Below are positions 8,083-17,211 of a DNA stretch of 64,000 bases, in pieces. Within the stretch, counting starts at the first letter, position 1. Each line of letters starts with the position of its first letter. The translations under genes and the position numbers were made by a program. The DNA is from Chitinophagales bacterium (lineage in GTDB: Bacteria > Bacteroidota > Bacteroidia > Chitinophagales > Chitinophagaceae), in assembly GCA_017303395.1 (NCBI GenBank), contig JAFLBN010000007.1, positions 1 to 64,000 of the forward strand. Reading direction: 5' to 3'. A model generated the notes under the pieces. That model did not search any database and was not told the origin of the DNA. It saw only the letters and a program-made list of their open reading frames with translations.

Positions 8083-10314
8083 ATGAATCATTTACCACAT
8101 CTTATACAAGACCTTGCGCTGATACTGATAGTGGCAGGGATAACCACATTGCTCTTCAAACGGCTGAAGCAACCCGTGGTGCTGGGGTATATATTGGCAG
8201 GTCTGCTTGTCAGCCCCAACTTCAAACTATTTCCTACCGTAACGGATATAGAAAACGTGCGTGCTTGGGCAGATATTGGTGTGATATTTCTGTTGTTTAC
8301 GCTTGGTTTGGAATTCAGTTTTAAGAAGCTGATGCATGTGGGTGGTACATCGTCCATTACGGCATTGATAGAAGTATCGGCCATGTTGGGTATTGGTTTT
8401 ACACTTGGTAAGCTGCTTGGCTGGCCGTTGATGGACTGTATATTCCTTGGTGGTATTATGAGTATTGCGTCTACTACAATCATCCTGCGTTCGTTTGACG
8501 AGATGGGACTAAAGGGGCGCAAGTTTGCAGAGTTGGTATTTGGTGTGCTGATAATAGAAGACCTTGTAGCTGTTGTGCTGATGGTATTGTTATCTACCAT
8601 TGCAGTGAGCCGAGAGTTTGCCGGTACACAAATGCTCACATCTATTCTTACACTGGCATTCTTCCTGATACTATGGTTTATAGCAGGTATCTTTTTTATT
8701 CCTTCGTTCCTCAGCCGTGCACAAAAACATTTAAATAATGAGACGCTGCTGGTACTATCTATAGGTATGTGTCTGGGTATGGTAATGTTGTCTTCGCAAG
8801 CAGGATTTTCACCTGCATTGGGTGCGTTTGTAATGGGCTCTATATTGGCAGAAACAACCCAGGCAGAAAGGATAGAACATATCGTGCAACCGGTTAAGGA
8901 TTTATTTGGGGCAGTGTTCTTTGTATCTGTAGGTATGCTGATAGACCCTAAAGTACTGATAGACTATTCCGGGCCGATACTCATTATAACATTGACATTG
9001 ATTGTGGGTAAAGTGCTGCACGTAATAGCAGGTGCACTGATAGCAGGGCAACCTTTGAAGCGTGCCATACATGCAGGTATGAGCATGGGACAGATAGGTG
9101 AGTTTTCTTTCATCATTGCTACGCTGGGTGTTACACTTGGTGTAACAAGTAGTTTTCTGTATCCTATTGCTGTGGCGGTTTCGGCAGTTACTACATTTTC
9201 TACACCATACCTTATAAAGCTTGCGGGGCCTACCTACGAGGTGGTAGATAAACTGCTGCCTGTAAAATGGAGAAAAGCACTGGACAGGTATAGTACAGGT
9301 GCACAGTCTATAACCACTGCCAGCGATTGGCGGAAAGTTATACAGGCAACGCTTGTTATCATTATTGTATTCTCATTGGTTATCATTGGCATTATCTTCC
9401 TGTTTGTCAACTATGTGTTATGGTGGGTAGCTGACTATGTGAAGTCTGATGTGTGGGTGCATATCATTACAGCAATATTGTGTCTTGCAGCTATGTCGCC
9501 GTTTTTGTGGGCATTAGTACTACGTAAAGTGGCACCAGAGTCTACGGCATTGCTATGGAGCAACAGACGCTATAGAGCACCGTTGCTATTTCTGCGGCTG
9601 GTAAGGGCGGGTATTTCTATTGTTTACATTAGCTTGTTTATGCTCAGCTTCTTCCCTGTGATTGTTGCCATAACAGGTGCCATAGTGTTGGTAAGCTTTG
9701 CCGCCATATTCTCTAAACGTATACATAGGTTTTACATCAGGTTGGAGAACAGGTTTATGTTCAACTTTTATCATCGCGAACTACAGGAAGCCAAAGCGAG
9801 CTTGCGAGAGCTGGCACCGTGGGATGCGCATATAGCACGCATTACCTTCCCTGCAGGTGCAGTGTGTACGGGCAATACACTGGAAGAAATGCAGATACGC
9901 GAACGTTTCGGAGTAAACATAGCGATGATAAAGCGTGGAGAACTGCATACGATACCGGCACCCGGACGATATGAACGTCTTTATCCAGGAGATAAGCTGT
10001 TTGTAATAGGTACAGATGAGCAACTGGAAGCATTTAAGAAATATATAGAGCCTGAAAACGGGCAGAGTCTGGTGGCACAGGAAACACGAGAAGTGGTTCT
10101 GAAAAAACTGGTACTGAATGAAAGCTCCGTCTTGTTAGGACAAACCATCAGAAATAGTGGTATCCGCGAAAAAACGAATGGCCTGATTGTAGGCATAGAG
10201 CGTGATGGCAAACGCATCCTGAACCCCGAATCGAACACCATGTTTGAGGATGGAGACAAGGTATGGATAGTGGGCGACAGCCAATTAATAAACGAACTGA
10301 TAGGTACTAAATAG
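8083..10314 (+). CDS. CPA2-family monovalent cation:proton antiporter with RCK_C domains
   Basis: An inner-membrane transporter of 743 residues. Residues ~8-385 form the Na/H-exchanger domain of the CPA2 family with about twelve TM helices (KRLKQPVVLGYILAGLL, LLFTLGLEFSF, and the FGAVFFVSVGMLIDP segment). Residues ~415-560 add four more TM helices, unusual compared with short KefB-type members. Two TrkA_C/RCK_C domains follow at ~585-655 and ~669-743, each with a G-D-K-x-x-V-G/I-D-like end, which gate transport in response to ligands. No RCK_N (NAD-binding) domain was recognised. It transports K+ or Na+ in exchange for H+. Ion specificity cannot be read from sequence. It is a single gene. Confidence 0.92.
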   Translation: MNHLPHLIQDLALILIVAGITTLLFKRLKQPVVLGYILAGLLVSPNFKLFPTVTDIENVRAWADIGVIFLLFTLGLEFSFKKLMHVGGTSSITALIEVSAMLGIGFTLGKLLGWPLMDCIFLGGIMSIASTTIILRSFDEMGLKGRKFAELVFGVLIIEDLVAVVLMVLLSTIAVSREFAGTQMLTSILTLAFFLILWFIAGIFFIPSFLSRAQKHLNNETLLVLSIGMCLGMVMLSSQAGFSPALGAFVMGSILAETTQAERIEHIVQPVKDLFGAVFFVSVGMLIDPKVLIDYSGPILIITLTLIVGKVLHVIAGALIAGQPLKRAIHAGMSMGQIGEFSFIIATLGVTLGVTSSFLYPIAVAVSAVTTFSTPYLIKLAGPTYEVVDKLLPVKWRKALDRYSTGAQSITTASDWRKVIQATLVIIIVFSLVIIGIIFLFVNYVLWWVADYVKSDVWVHIITAILCLAAMSPFLWALVLRKVAPESTALLWSNRRYRAPLLFLRLVRAGISIVYISLFMLSFFPVIVAITGAIVLVSFAAIFSKRIHRFYIRLENRFMFNFYHRELQEAKASLRELAPWDAHIARITFPAGAVCTGNTLEEMQIRERFGVNIAMIKRGELHTIPAPGRYERLYPGDKLFVIGTDEQLEAFKKYIEPENGQSLVAQETREVVLKKLVLNESSVLLGQTIRNSGIREKTNGLIVGIERDGKRILNPESNTMFEDGDKVWIVGDSQLINELIGTK

Positions 10315-10317
10315 CAG

Positions 10318-10752
10318 TTATTTTCTGTTGCCTGTTAGTATTCTGCTTTCATACATGTGGCCACCCAGATACCGCGAATAGGTGATAAAAACTGAATCGC
10401 TGGTGAGGATTATTTTATCACAATCGTTGGGGTTGGAAAAATACTTGTAATACCCTGCATACGCCGGGTATTTATTGTTATAACTAAATGTATCCTTTCC
10501 GGCTAAAATATAATTTGCGGCCGTATCGAAAGATACCGTCAATTGTCTGTTTAGCGGATAGTGTGTGATTACTGTAGTATCGCCTGTGGCGTTTGAGTGC
10601 CATCGGTACACACTATCGAAGATTGTATAGTTGCCTGTAAACGTGCCAGGCAGTTTTGTTATATTAGTATTATTGGCAACACTGTTTTGGTTGTCTTTTT
10701 TGCAAGAGGAGATTGCTACAATCAGTAATAGTGCAATTGATATAAGTCTCAT
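10318..10752 (-). CDS. Hypothetical lipoprotein
   Basis: 144 residues with a lipobox: MRLISIALLLIVAISSC, Cys17, followed by KKDNQ. The mature part contains LPGTFTGNYTIFDSVYRW and later DSVFITYSRYLGG, resembling small lipocalin-like Bacteroidota lipoproteins. No conserved catalytic residues are visible. It converges with the antiporter gene with 3 bp between stops. The function is unknown. Confidence 0.78.
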   Translation of the reverse strand: MRLISIALLLIVAISSCKKDNQNSVANNTNITKLPGTFTGNYTIFDSVYRWHSNATGDTTVITHYPLNRQLTVSFDTAANYILAGKDTFSYNNKYPAYAGYYKYFSNPNDCDKIILTSDSVFITYSRYLGGHMYESRILTGNRK

Positions 10753-10788
10753 AGGTTATTGAGTATGATTAAAGTTACTAAAAAATAC

Positions 10789-10820
10789 AAACCCCGACCA
10801 AAGCTGGTCGGGGTTTTATA
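10789..10820 (-). terminator. Rho-independent terminator downstream of pckA
   Basis: AAACCCCGACCA, loop AAGC, complement TGGTCGGGGTTT, then a T-rich end. The 12-bp GC-rich stem is flanked by A-runs, so on the minus strand it gives a U-tract. It lies between the pckA stop and the start of the lipoprotein gene at 10752. Confidence 0.88.
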
Positions 10821-10842
10821 ATTAAGAGCGTTTAAAACTCAA

Positions 10843-12456
10843 TTAAGCGTTCTCCATCACTTTTGGTGCAGCGGCCAGAATTTCTTCGTTAGCCTGAGAA
10901 GCGTATTTGCTGAAGTTGTTAACGAACAGTTGTGCCAGTTCGTTAGCTTTCTTATCATATGCTTCTTTGTCTGCCCAAGTATCGCGTGGGTTCAGAATTT
11001 CTGCAGGTGCACCCGGTACGCTTTGTGGTACCAGTACGCCAAATGTTGGGTGAGCTTTGTATTCTACATTATTCAGTTCACCATTCATAGCTGCAGTAAT
11101 CATAGCACGTGTGTAGCTCAGCTTCATACGGCTACCTGTACCGTATGCGCCGCCGCTCCAACCTGTGTTGATGAGCCATACGTTAACATCGCTGTGTTCT
11201 TCCAGTTTCTTACCCAGCAACTCAGCATATTTAGTTGGGTGCAAAGGCAGGAACACGCGGCCGAAACAAGCTGAGAACGTAGTTTGTGGTTCTGTAACAC
11301 CAACCTCGGTACCTGCAACTTTTGCAGTGTAACCGCTGATGAAGTGGTACATAGCCTGGCCTTTCGTCAGTTTGCTGATTGGAGGCAGGATACCGAACGC
11401 ATCGCAAGTAAGGAAGAATATGTTTTTAGGATCGCCACCGTAAGATGGTTCTTTTGCATTTTCGATGTGGTAGATCGGATAAGCAGCACGTGTATTTTCA
11501 GTGATGCTGCCATCTGCATAATCTACAGTCTTAGTGCCTGCATGGAATTTGATGTTTTCCAACAGTGCATTTGGCTTGATAGCATTGAATATCTGTGGTT
11601 CTTTTTCAGCGCTCAGGTCTATACATTTTGCATAGCAACCGCCTTCAAAGTTGAATACAGAGCCATCTGCCCAGCCGTGTTCGTCATCACCAATCAGTGC
11701 GCGGTTAGGATCTGCAGACAGGGTAGTTTTACCCGTACCGCTCAAACCGAAGAACAGGGCTACATCGCCATCTTTACCTTCGTTTGCAGAGCAGTGCATG
11801 CTCAGTACCTTATGATCGTGCGGCAGTACAAAGTTCAGTACGCCGAAGATACCTTTCTTCATTTCGCCTGTGTAAGCAGAACCACCTATCAGGATAACTT
11901 TACGTGTAAAGTTTACGATAGTGAAGTTTGCCTGACGTGTACCGTCTACAGCAGGGTCTGCCTGGAAGCTAGGAGCCTGAATGATGTGCCAATCAGGAGT
12001 CTGTGTTTCGATTTCCTGAGCAGAAGGGCGCAGGAACAGGTCGTTACAGAACAGGTTAGCCCAAGGAGTTTCGTTTACCACACGGATGTTCAGGCGGTAT
12101 TTAGGGTCTGCACAAGCATAAGCATCGCGTACCCATACTTCTTTACCACCGAGGTAAGCTACTACTTTATCATACAGTTTGTCGAAAGCCTCCGGAGAGA
12201 AAGGAATGTTAACATCACCCCAATCAACACTGTGTTCAGTGATAGCGTCCTTAACTGTGAATTTGTCTTTAGGAGAGCGGCCCGTAAATTTTCCGGTGCT
12301 AACACACAGTGCGCCTGTATCATTCAGTTCGCCTTGTCCCAGTTCTAATGTTTTTTGAGTCAGCTCTTCAGGAGAGAGATTCCAGTGAGCAACGGCAACA
12401 TTCAGCCCTATGTTACTAAGATTAGCTGAAGGGTTCTTTTTACCAAATTCCTGCAT
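10843..12456 (-). CDS. pckA: Phosphoenolpyruvate carboxykinase (ATP)
   Basis: Interconverts oxaloacetate + ATP and PEP + CO2 + ADP, the first committed step of gluconeogenesis. The 537 residues match the ATP-type family. Motifs are GSAYTGEMKKGIFG, the P-loop GLSGTGKTTLSADPNR at ~237-252, IGDDEHGW, FNFEGGCYAKCIDL, and LINTGWSGGAYGTGSRM. The kinase-1a and -2 loops and the metal-binding His/Lys region (MHCSANEG) are intact. It is a single gene with an exact -7 element upstream and a strong terminator downstream. Confidence 0.98.
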   Translation of the reverse strand: MQEFGKKNPSANLSNIGLNVAVAHWNLSPEELTQKTLELGQGELNDTGALCVSTGKFTGRSPKDKFTVKDAITEHSVDWGDVNIPFSPEAFDKLYDKVVAYLGGKEVWVRDAYACADPKYRLNIRVVNETPWANLFCNDLFLRPSAQEIETQTPDWHIIQAPSFQADPAVDGTRQANFTIVNFTRKVILIGGSAYTGEMKKGIFGVLNFVLPHDHKVLSMHCSANEGKDGDVALFFGLSGTGKTTLSADPNRALIGDDEHGWADGSVFNFEGGCYAKCIDLSAEKEPQIFNAIKPNALLENIKFHAGTKTVDYADGSITENTRAAYPIYHIENAKEPSYGGDPKNIFFLTCDAFGILPPISKLTKGQAMYHFISGYTAKVAGTEVGVTEPQTTFSACFGRVFLPLHPTKYAELLGKKLEEHSDVNVWLINTGWSGGAYGTGSRMKLSYTRAMITAAMNGELNNVEYKAHPTFGVLVPQSVPGAPAEILNPRDTWADKEAYDKKANELAQLFVNNFSKYASQANEEILAAAPKVMENA

Positions 12457-12490
12457 AGAATTATCTTTTTGTTATAAAAAGTTGAGGCGG

Positions 12491-12498
12491 CAAAAATA
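12491..12498 (-). promoter_or_regulatory. -7 promoter element for pckA
   Basis: The minus strand reads TATTTTTG, an exact TAnnTTTG match, 35 bp upstream of the pckA start. The -33 region is only weakly matching. Confidence 0.55.
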
Positions 12499-12755
12499 CT
12501 ACATAAAACATTTAACCACTATTAAATTTCAGGCTATTGCTACAAAATTTACAAACAATAACAAGCGGCTAACGAGACAATTAATATAGAAATAATATAT
12601 CTGTAAGCCATTGAAGCTATAAAAAGGGGGACAGTTGACGAAAAACGTGTATTTGAAGCTTGTGATTTTAACAAATAGCCTCGTAAAGCGGTGTCTGAAA
12701 AGCGTACGTATTTTATAAAAAAACAAATCGCCCTTTTTTTTGAACGATAAACCCG

Positions 12756-12763
12756 TATCTTTG
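12756..12763 (+). promoter_or_regulatory. -7 promoter element for the atpBEFHA operon
   Basis: TATCTTTG, an exact match to TAnnTTTG, 23 bp upstream of the atpB start, preceded by a run of T ending in G at 12733-12741. The -33 spacing is shorter than consensus. Confidence 0.5.
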
Positions 12764-12785
12764 CGCAAATTTTCAGGGCAGAATA

Positions 12786-13931
12786 ATGAGATCCGGACGT
12801 TTATTTTCCTTACTGGCATTGACTTTCGCGCTATCGAGCGCACCTGTTTTTACATATGCGCAACATGAAGAAAATCATGAGGCAGCCCCTGTTGCAGTGG
12901 CTGAAGCAGCACATGAAGGACACCACGAAGAAAAAAAGGAGGGTTTTAACGCTTCTGAAGTAATCTTTGGTCACATTGGCGATTCTCACTACTGGCACTT
13001 TTTCGATGTTAATGAACATCCGGTAAGCTTGTCTTTGCCTGTTATTATATATCATCCTGAAAAAGGGCTGGAAGTTTTCTCTGCATCAAAATTCCACCAC
13101 GGGCATGAAAGCTATAATGGCTATATGATTGACCCGAACAGCAAGATGAAAGAAAAAATCATCTCTGAGGATGGTGCAAAAATTATTGATTTCTCTATTA
13201 CTAAGAACGTTCTTTCGATGATTATATCAGTAGTACTGCTGCTGACCATCATGCTGAACGTAGCTAAGAAATATAAAAAGAACGGTGCTATGGTAGCGCC
13301 AAGCGGTTTCCAGAATGCACTGGAGCCAGTTATTACTTTTGTTCGTGACGAGGTAGCTAAGCCCAACCTGGGTAACAAATACATGCGCTTCATGCCTTTG
13401 TTGCTGACGGTATTCTTCTTTATATGGATTAACAACCTGCTGGGTTTGCTGCCGGGCGGCGCTAACTTTACGGGCAACATCTCGGTAACAGCTTGTTTGG
13501 CTATTATATCATTTTTGGTAATGGTATTTAGCGGTAACAAACATTTCTGGAGCCACTTGTTCAATCCTCCGGGTGTACCCTTCGGCGTTAAGCTATTGTT
13601 GGTTCCGATTGAAGTTATTTCTCTATTTATTAAACCGATAGCGCTGATGATACGTCTTTTTGCCAACATACTGGCAGGACACATCGTTATCCTGAGCGTT
13701 ATCTCAATGATATTCATTTTTGCCGGTTTGAGTAAAGTAGCAGGCTGGGGTTTTGCACCTGTATCTATGGCGTTCACTATCTTCATGTTCTTCCTGGAGT
13801 TGTTGGTGGCGGCTATACAGGCGTTCATCTTCACTAACCTGACAGCAGTATTTGTAGGACAGGCGGTAGAAGAAGGTCACGGTCATGACGAACATCATGC
13901 TGATGGCCATGCTGAAGCTGCACATCATTAA
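12786..13931 (+). CDS. atpB: F0F1 ATP synthase subunit a
   Basis: The membrane stator subunit that forms the proton half-channels next to the c-ring. 381 residues, longer than the ~270 of E. coli, as is usual in Bacteroidota. A signal-like N-terminus is followed by a His/Glu-rich stretch (~25-55), then about six TM helices. MIRLFANILAGHIVIL at ~285-300 carries the essential Arg. The C-terminus is another His/Glu/Asp-rich tail. It is the first gene of the operon atpB-E-F-H-A, 67 bp before atpE. Confidence 0.96.
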   Translation: MRSGRLFSLLALTFALSSAPVFTYAQHEENHEAAPVAVAEAAHEGHHEEKKEGFNASEVIFGHIGDSHYWHFFDVNEHPVSLSLPVIIYHPEKGLEVFSASKFHHGHESYNGYMIDPNSKMKEKIISEDGAKIIDFSITKNVLSMIISVVLLLTIMLNVAKKYKKNGAMVAPSGFQNALEPVITFVRDEVAKPNLGNKYMRFMPLLLTVFFFIWINNLLGLLPGGANFTGNISVTACLAIISFLVMVFSGNKHFWSHLFNPPGVPFGVKLLLVPIEVISLFIKPIALMIRLFANILAGHIVILSVISMIFIFAGLSKVAGWGFAPVSMAFTIFMFFLELLVAAIQAFIFTNLTAVFVGQAVEEGHGHDEHHADGHAEAAHH

Positions 13932-13980
13932 TACGTGTTCAACCAACAAAAAGGAATAAAGTAATTAATTAGTTTTTTAA

Positions 13981-14247
<267 letters not shown>

Positions 14248-14262
14248 GTAGTTTAAAAAATT

Positions 14263-14297
14263 AACTGCACTCAACGCACAGGGCAGCGAGTGCAGTT
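14263..14297 (+). promoter_or_regulatory. Intra-operon hairpin between atpE and atpF
   Basis: AACTGCACTC and its exact complement GAGTGCAGTT are separated by a 15-base loop, followed by ATTTTAGATTTT. This 10-bp stem lies 16 bp after the atpE stop. It could be a weak terminator or an RNA-stability element that raises c-subunit output over the downstream subunits, which fits the need for many c copies per complex. That role is inference. Confidence 0.6.
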
Positions 14298-14402
14298 ATT
14301 TTAGATTTTGATTGACAATCCGTACTGTTTTCAGGTACATCGGTAACAGGGTTGTAAAATGAAAAACCTGATAATAAAGAGCATCATAAATCAATAGATA
14401 AC

Positions 14403-14897
14403 ATGGATTTGTTGACCCCGGAACTCGGTTTATTTGTATGGACGCTGCTTGCGTTCCTCATCGTTTTCTTCATACTGCGCAAGTTTGCGTGGAAACCAAT
14501 ACTGAATTCGCTGCACGAGCGCGAAACAGGTATTGCTGATTCTATAGCAGCTGCTGAGCGTGTGAAAAAAGAAATGAGCCAGATGCAGGCTGACAACGAG
14601 AAGCTGATGATGGAAGCACGTGCACAAAGCGCACAAATGCTGAAAGAGGCGAAAGAAATGAAGGACAGCATCATCAACAAAGCAAAAGAAGAAACTAAAG
14701 TTGTTGCAGATAAGATGATTGCTGACGCTCAGCAACAAATTCAGCAACAAAAAATGGCTGCGCTTACCGAAGTGAAAAACGAAATCGGTAAACTGGCTGT
14801 TGAGGTAGCAGAAAAAGTAATCCGCAAGCAATTGGCAACTGCCGAAAGCCAGAACGATTATGCACAGATGCTGGCTGAAGAAATAAAAATGAACTAA
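14403..14897 (+). CDS. atpF: F0F1 ATP synthase subunit b
   Basis: The peripheral stalk subunit, 164 residues. A single N-terminal TM helix (LFVWTLLAFLIVFFILRKFAW) is followed by FAWKPILNSLHERE, the standard junction, and a long charged alpha-helical coil rich in A, K, E and Q that dimerises and binds delta. One b gene is present, with no b' paralogue. It lies 22 bp before atpH. Confidence 0.96.
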   Translation: MDLLTPELGLFVWTLLAFLIVFFILRKFAWKPILNSLHERETGIADSIAAAERVKKEMSQMQADNEKLMMEARAQSAQMLKEAKEMKDSIINKAKEETKVVADKMIADAQQQIQQQKMAALTEVKNEIGKLAVEVAEKVIRKQLATAESQNDYAQMLAEEIKMN

Positions 14898-14919
14898 TAA
14901 CTGAAGTAACAGAACAGAT

Positions 14920-15486
14920 ATGCCAAATCCACGTCTCGCTTCACGTTATGCAAAAGCTCTGCTGGACCTTGCTGTAGAACAGAATGCTGTTGACAGCACG
15001 CTGCAGGACATCCGCTTGCTGGATGCCGTAAGCAAACAAAGCCACGAGTTTACTAACATGCTGCGCAGCCCGATTATAAACGCTGCTAAAAAACAGGAAA
15101 TAGTTGCTGCTGTATTAAGTGGTAAGATGAGCGCCCTGACAGATGGCTTCATTAAACTGCTTGTAAGCAAAGGCCGCGAGGCTAACCTGCCTGAAATAGC
15201 TGATGCTTTCATAACACAATACAAGGTTATGAAAAACATCAAAACTGTAAAGTTGACGACGGCGACGCCACTCAGCGATACTGTAAAGCAAAATATTATT
15301 AAGAATGTAGTGGCTTCTGTACACAAAGGCGAAATCGAAGTGACAGAAGTAGTAGATCCTAATATCATTGGTGGTTTCATTCTGCAAATGGATGATAAGC
15401 TGGTAGACGCAAGCGTGCGCCGCGACCTGAATGATGTGAAGACTCAGTTCCAGAAGAACATCTACGTAAGCACTATCTTCAATTAA
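14920..15486 (+). CDS. atpH: F0F1 ATP synthase subunit delta
   Basis: Caps the F1 head and links it to the b stalk. 188 residues, a normal length. The N-terminal helical domain begins NPRLASRYAKALLDLAVEQ, the family signature. The C-terminal domain carries DPNIIGGFILQMDDKLVDAS, matching the conserved G-G-x-x-x-x-x-x-D-x-x-x-D-x-S. It lies between atpF and atpA. Confidence 0.96.
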   Translation: MPNPRLASRYAKALLDLAVEQNAVDSTLQDIRLLDAVSKQSHEFTNMLRSPIINAAKKQEIVAAVLSGKMSALTDGFIKLLVSKGREANLPEIADAFITQYKVMKNIKTVKLTTATPLSDTVKQNIIKNVVASVHKGEIEVTEVVDPNIIGGFILQMDDKLVDASVRRDLNDVKTQFQKNIYVSTIFN

Positions 15487-15532
15487 TAAAGTACAAGAGA
15501 AACAGTTTTTATTATTTATAAAATAAAAAGTC

Positions 15533-17113
15533 ATGGTTGAGATTAAACCGGATGAAATATCGGCGATACTTCGCCAGCAGTTAACAAACTTCAACGCTTC
15601 TGCCAATCTGGAAGAAGTTGGTACCGTACTGCAAGTAGGTGACGGTATTGCCCGCGTGTATGGCCTGAATGGCGTACGTCAGGGTGAGCTGGTAGAATTT
15701 GAAAACGGCGTAAAAGCGATAGCGCTGAACCTTGAAGAAGACAACGTGGGTGTGGTATTGATGGGTGACAGCGGTAGCATTAAAGAAGGTGCACAAGTAA
15801 AACGCACTGGTCAGATTGCCTCTATCAAAGTAGGTGAAGGTATGGTAGGCCGTGTTGTAAACACACTGGGCGAGCCAATAGATGGTAAAGGCCCTATAAC
15901 TGGTGAACTGTATGAAATGCCTATCGAGCGTAAAGCACCGGGCGTTATCTTCCGTGAGCCGGTAAAAGAACCACTGCAAACAGGTATCAAATCTATCGAT
16001 GCGATGATTCCTATTGGCCGTGGTCAGCGTGAGCTGGTAATCGGTGACCGTCAGACAGGTAAAACTGCTATCTGTATCGATACCATCATCAACCAAAAAG
16101 AATTTTACGATGCAGGCAAGCCTGTATACTGTATATATGTTGCGATAGGCCAGAAGGCATCTACTATTGCCGGTGTTATGAAAACACTGGAAGAGAATGG
16201 TGCAATGGCGTATACAACTATCGTTGCTGCGCCTGCTGCTGATCCGGCTCCACTGCAGTTCTACGCTCCGTTTGCAGGTGCTGCGATAGGTGAGTTCTTC
16301 CGCGATACTGGACGTCCTGCACTGGTTGTTTATGACGATCTGTCTAAACAAGCTGTGGCATACCGTGAGGTATCTCTGCTGCTGCGTCGTCCGCCGGGCC
16401 GTGAAGCATATCCTGGTGACGTATTCTATCTGCACAGCCGCTTGCTGGAACGTGCTGCGAAAGTTATCAATAACGATGCTATCGCTAAAACAATGAACGA
16501 TTTGCCTGAGAGCATCAAACACCTGGTAAAAGGTGGCGGTTCTCTGACAGCATTGCCAATCATTGAAACACAAGCGGGTGACGTATCTGCTTATATTCCT
16601 ACAAACGTAATCTCGATCACCGATGGTCAGATATTCCTGGAATCAAACCTGTTCCTTGCAGGTATCCGTCCGGCTATCAACGTTGGTATCTCTGTAAGTC
16701 GCGTGGGTGGTAGTGCGCAGATCAAATCAATGAAAAAAGTTGCCGGTACACTGAAACTTGACCAGGCGCTGTATCGTGAGATGGAAGCGTTCTCTAAATT
16801 CGGTGGTGATCTGGATGCTGCTACAAAAGTAGTACTGGATAAAGGTAGCCGTAACGTGGAAATTCTGAAACAAAACCAATACTCTCCGTATAGCGTAGAA
16901 AAGCAAGTTGCTATCATCTACCTGGGTACAAACAACCTGATTCGCGAAGTGCCTGTTAAGAATGTAAAAGCATTCGAAGAAGCATTCCTGCGCGAACTGG
17001 AATTGAAAATGCCTGAGTTGCTGGCAGACTTCAAAAAAGGTAACCTTCCTGAAGACGGCATCGCTAAGATGGTGAAAATGGCACAGGATATGATTCCTCA
17101 GTTCAAAAACTAA
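15533..17113 (+). CDS. atpA: F0F1 ATP synthase subunit alpha
   Basis: A nucleotide-binding, non-catalytic subunit of the F1 hexamer, 526 residues. Motifs are the P-loop GDRQTGKT at ~170-177, the [31 protein letters not shown] region (split here as DDLSKQA and RRPPGREA), [10 protein letters not shown] near residue 388, and the C-terminal DELSEEEF-equivalent helical end. It is the last gene before a strong terminator. The gamma subunit (atpG), which commonly follows atpA in Bacteroidota, is absent here. Confidence 0.98.
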   Translation: MVEIKPDEISAILRQQLTNFNASANLEEVGTVLQVGDGIARVYGLNGVRQGELVEFENGVKAIALNLEEDNVGVVLMGDSGSIKEGAQVKRTGQIASIKVGEGMVGRVVNTLGEPIDGKGPITGELYEMPIERKAPGVIFREPVKEPLQTGIKSIDAMIPIGRGQRELVIGDRQTGKTAICIDTIINQKEFYDAGKPVYCIYVAIGQKASTIAGVMKTLEENGAMAYTTIVAAPAADPAPLQFYAPFAGAAIGEFFRDTGRPALVVYDDLSKQAVAYREVSLLLRRPPGREAYPGDVFYLHSRLLERAAKVINNDAIAKTMNDLPESIKHLVKGGGSLTALPIIETQAGDVSAYIPTNVISITDGQIFLESNLFLAGIRPAINVGISVSRVGGSAQIKSMKKVAGTLKLDQALYREMEAFSKFGGDLDAATKVVLDKGSRNVEILKQNQYSPYSVEKQVAIIYLGTNNLIREVPVKNVKAFEEAFLRELELKMPELLADFKKGNLPEDGIAKMVKMAQDMIPQFKN

Positions 17114-17141
17114 TCATCCATTCCCGAAAGGGACGTGATAT

Positions 17142-17179
17142 AAAGTAAAAGCCCCGCATCAGCGGGGCTTTTACTTTTA
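17142..17179 (+). terminator. Rho-independent terminator of the atp operon
   Basis: AAAGTAAAAGCCCCGC, loop ATCA, complement GCGGGGCTTTTACTTT, then T. A 16-bp stem lies 28 bp after the atpA stop. It can also serve the convergent SprF-like gene. Confidence 0.92.
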
Positions 17180-17211
17180 ACAGGTAGTAAGCGGTATTTA
17201 ACCAAAATGTA

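Larger units (their letters stand above)
12457..12785. other. 329-bp divergent intergenic region between pckA and atpB
   Basis: AT-rich, with no credible gene. A minus-strand open frame here (12529-12843) has no protein-like character and overlaps atpB. The region holds the pckA promoter at its left edge and the atpB promoter at its right edge, with about 240 bp between. The middle is unusually long for this genome and could hold operators, but I see no convincing repeat. Confidence 0.6.

Noticed and set aside
12529-12843. Open frame antisense to the atpB start
   Set aside because: Low-complexity F/L/K-rich composition, overlaps the atpB start and the promoter, and no family similarity.
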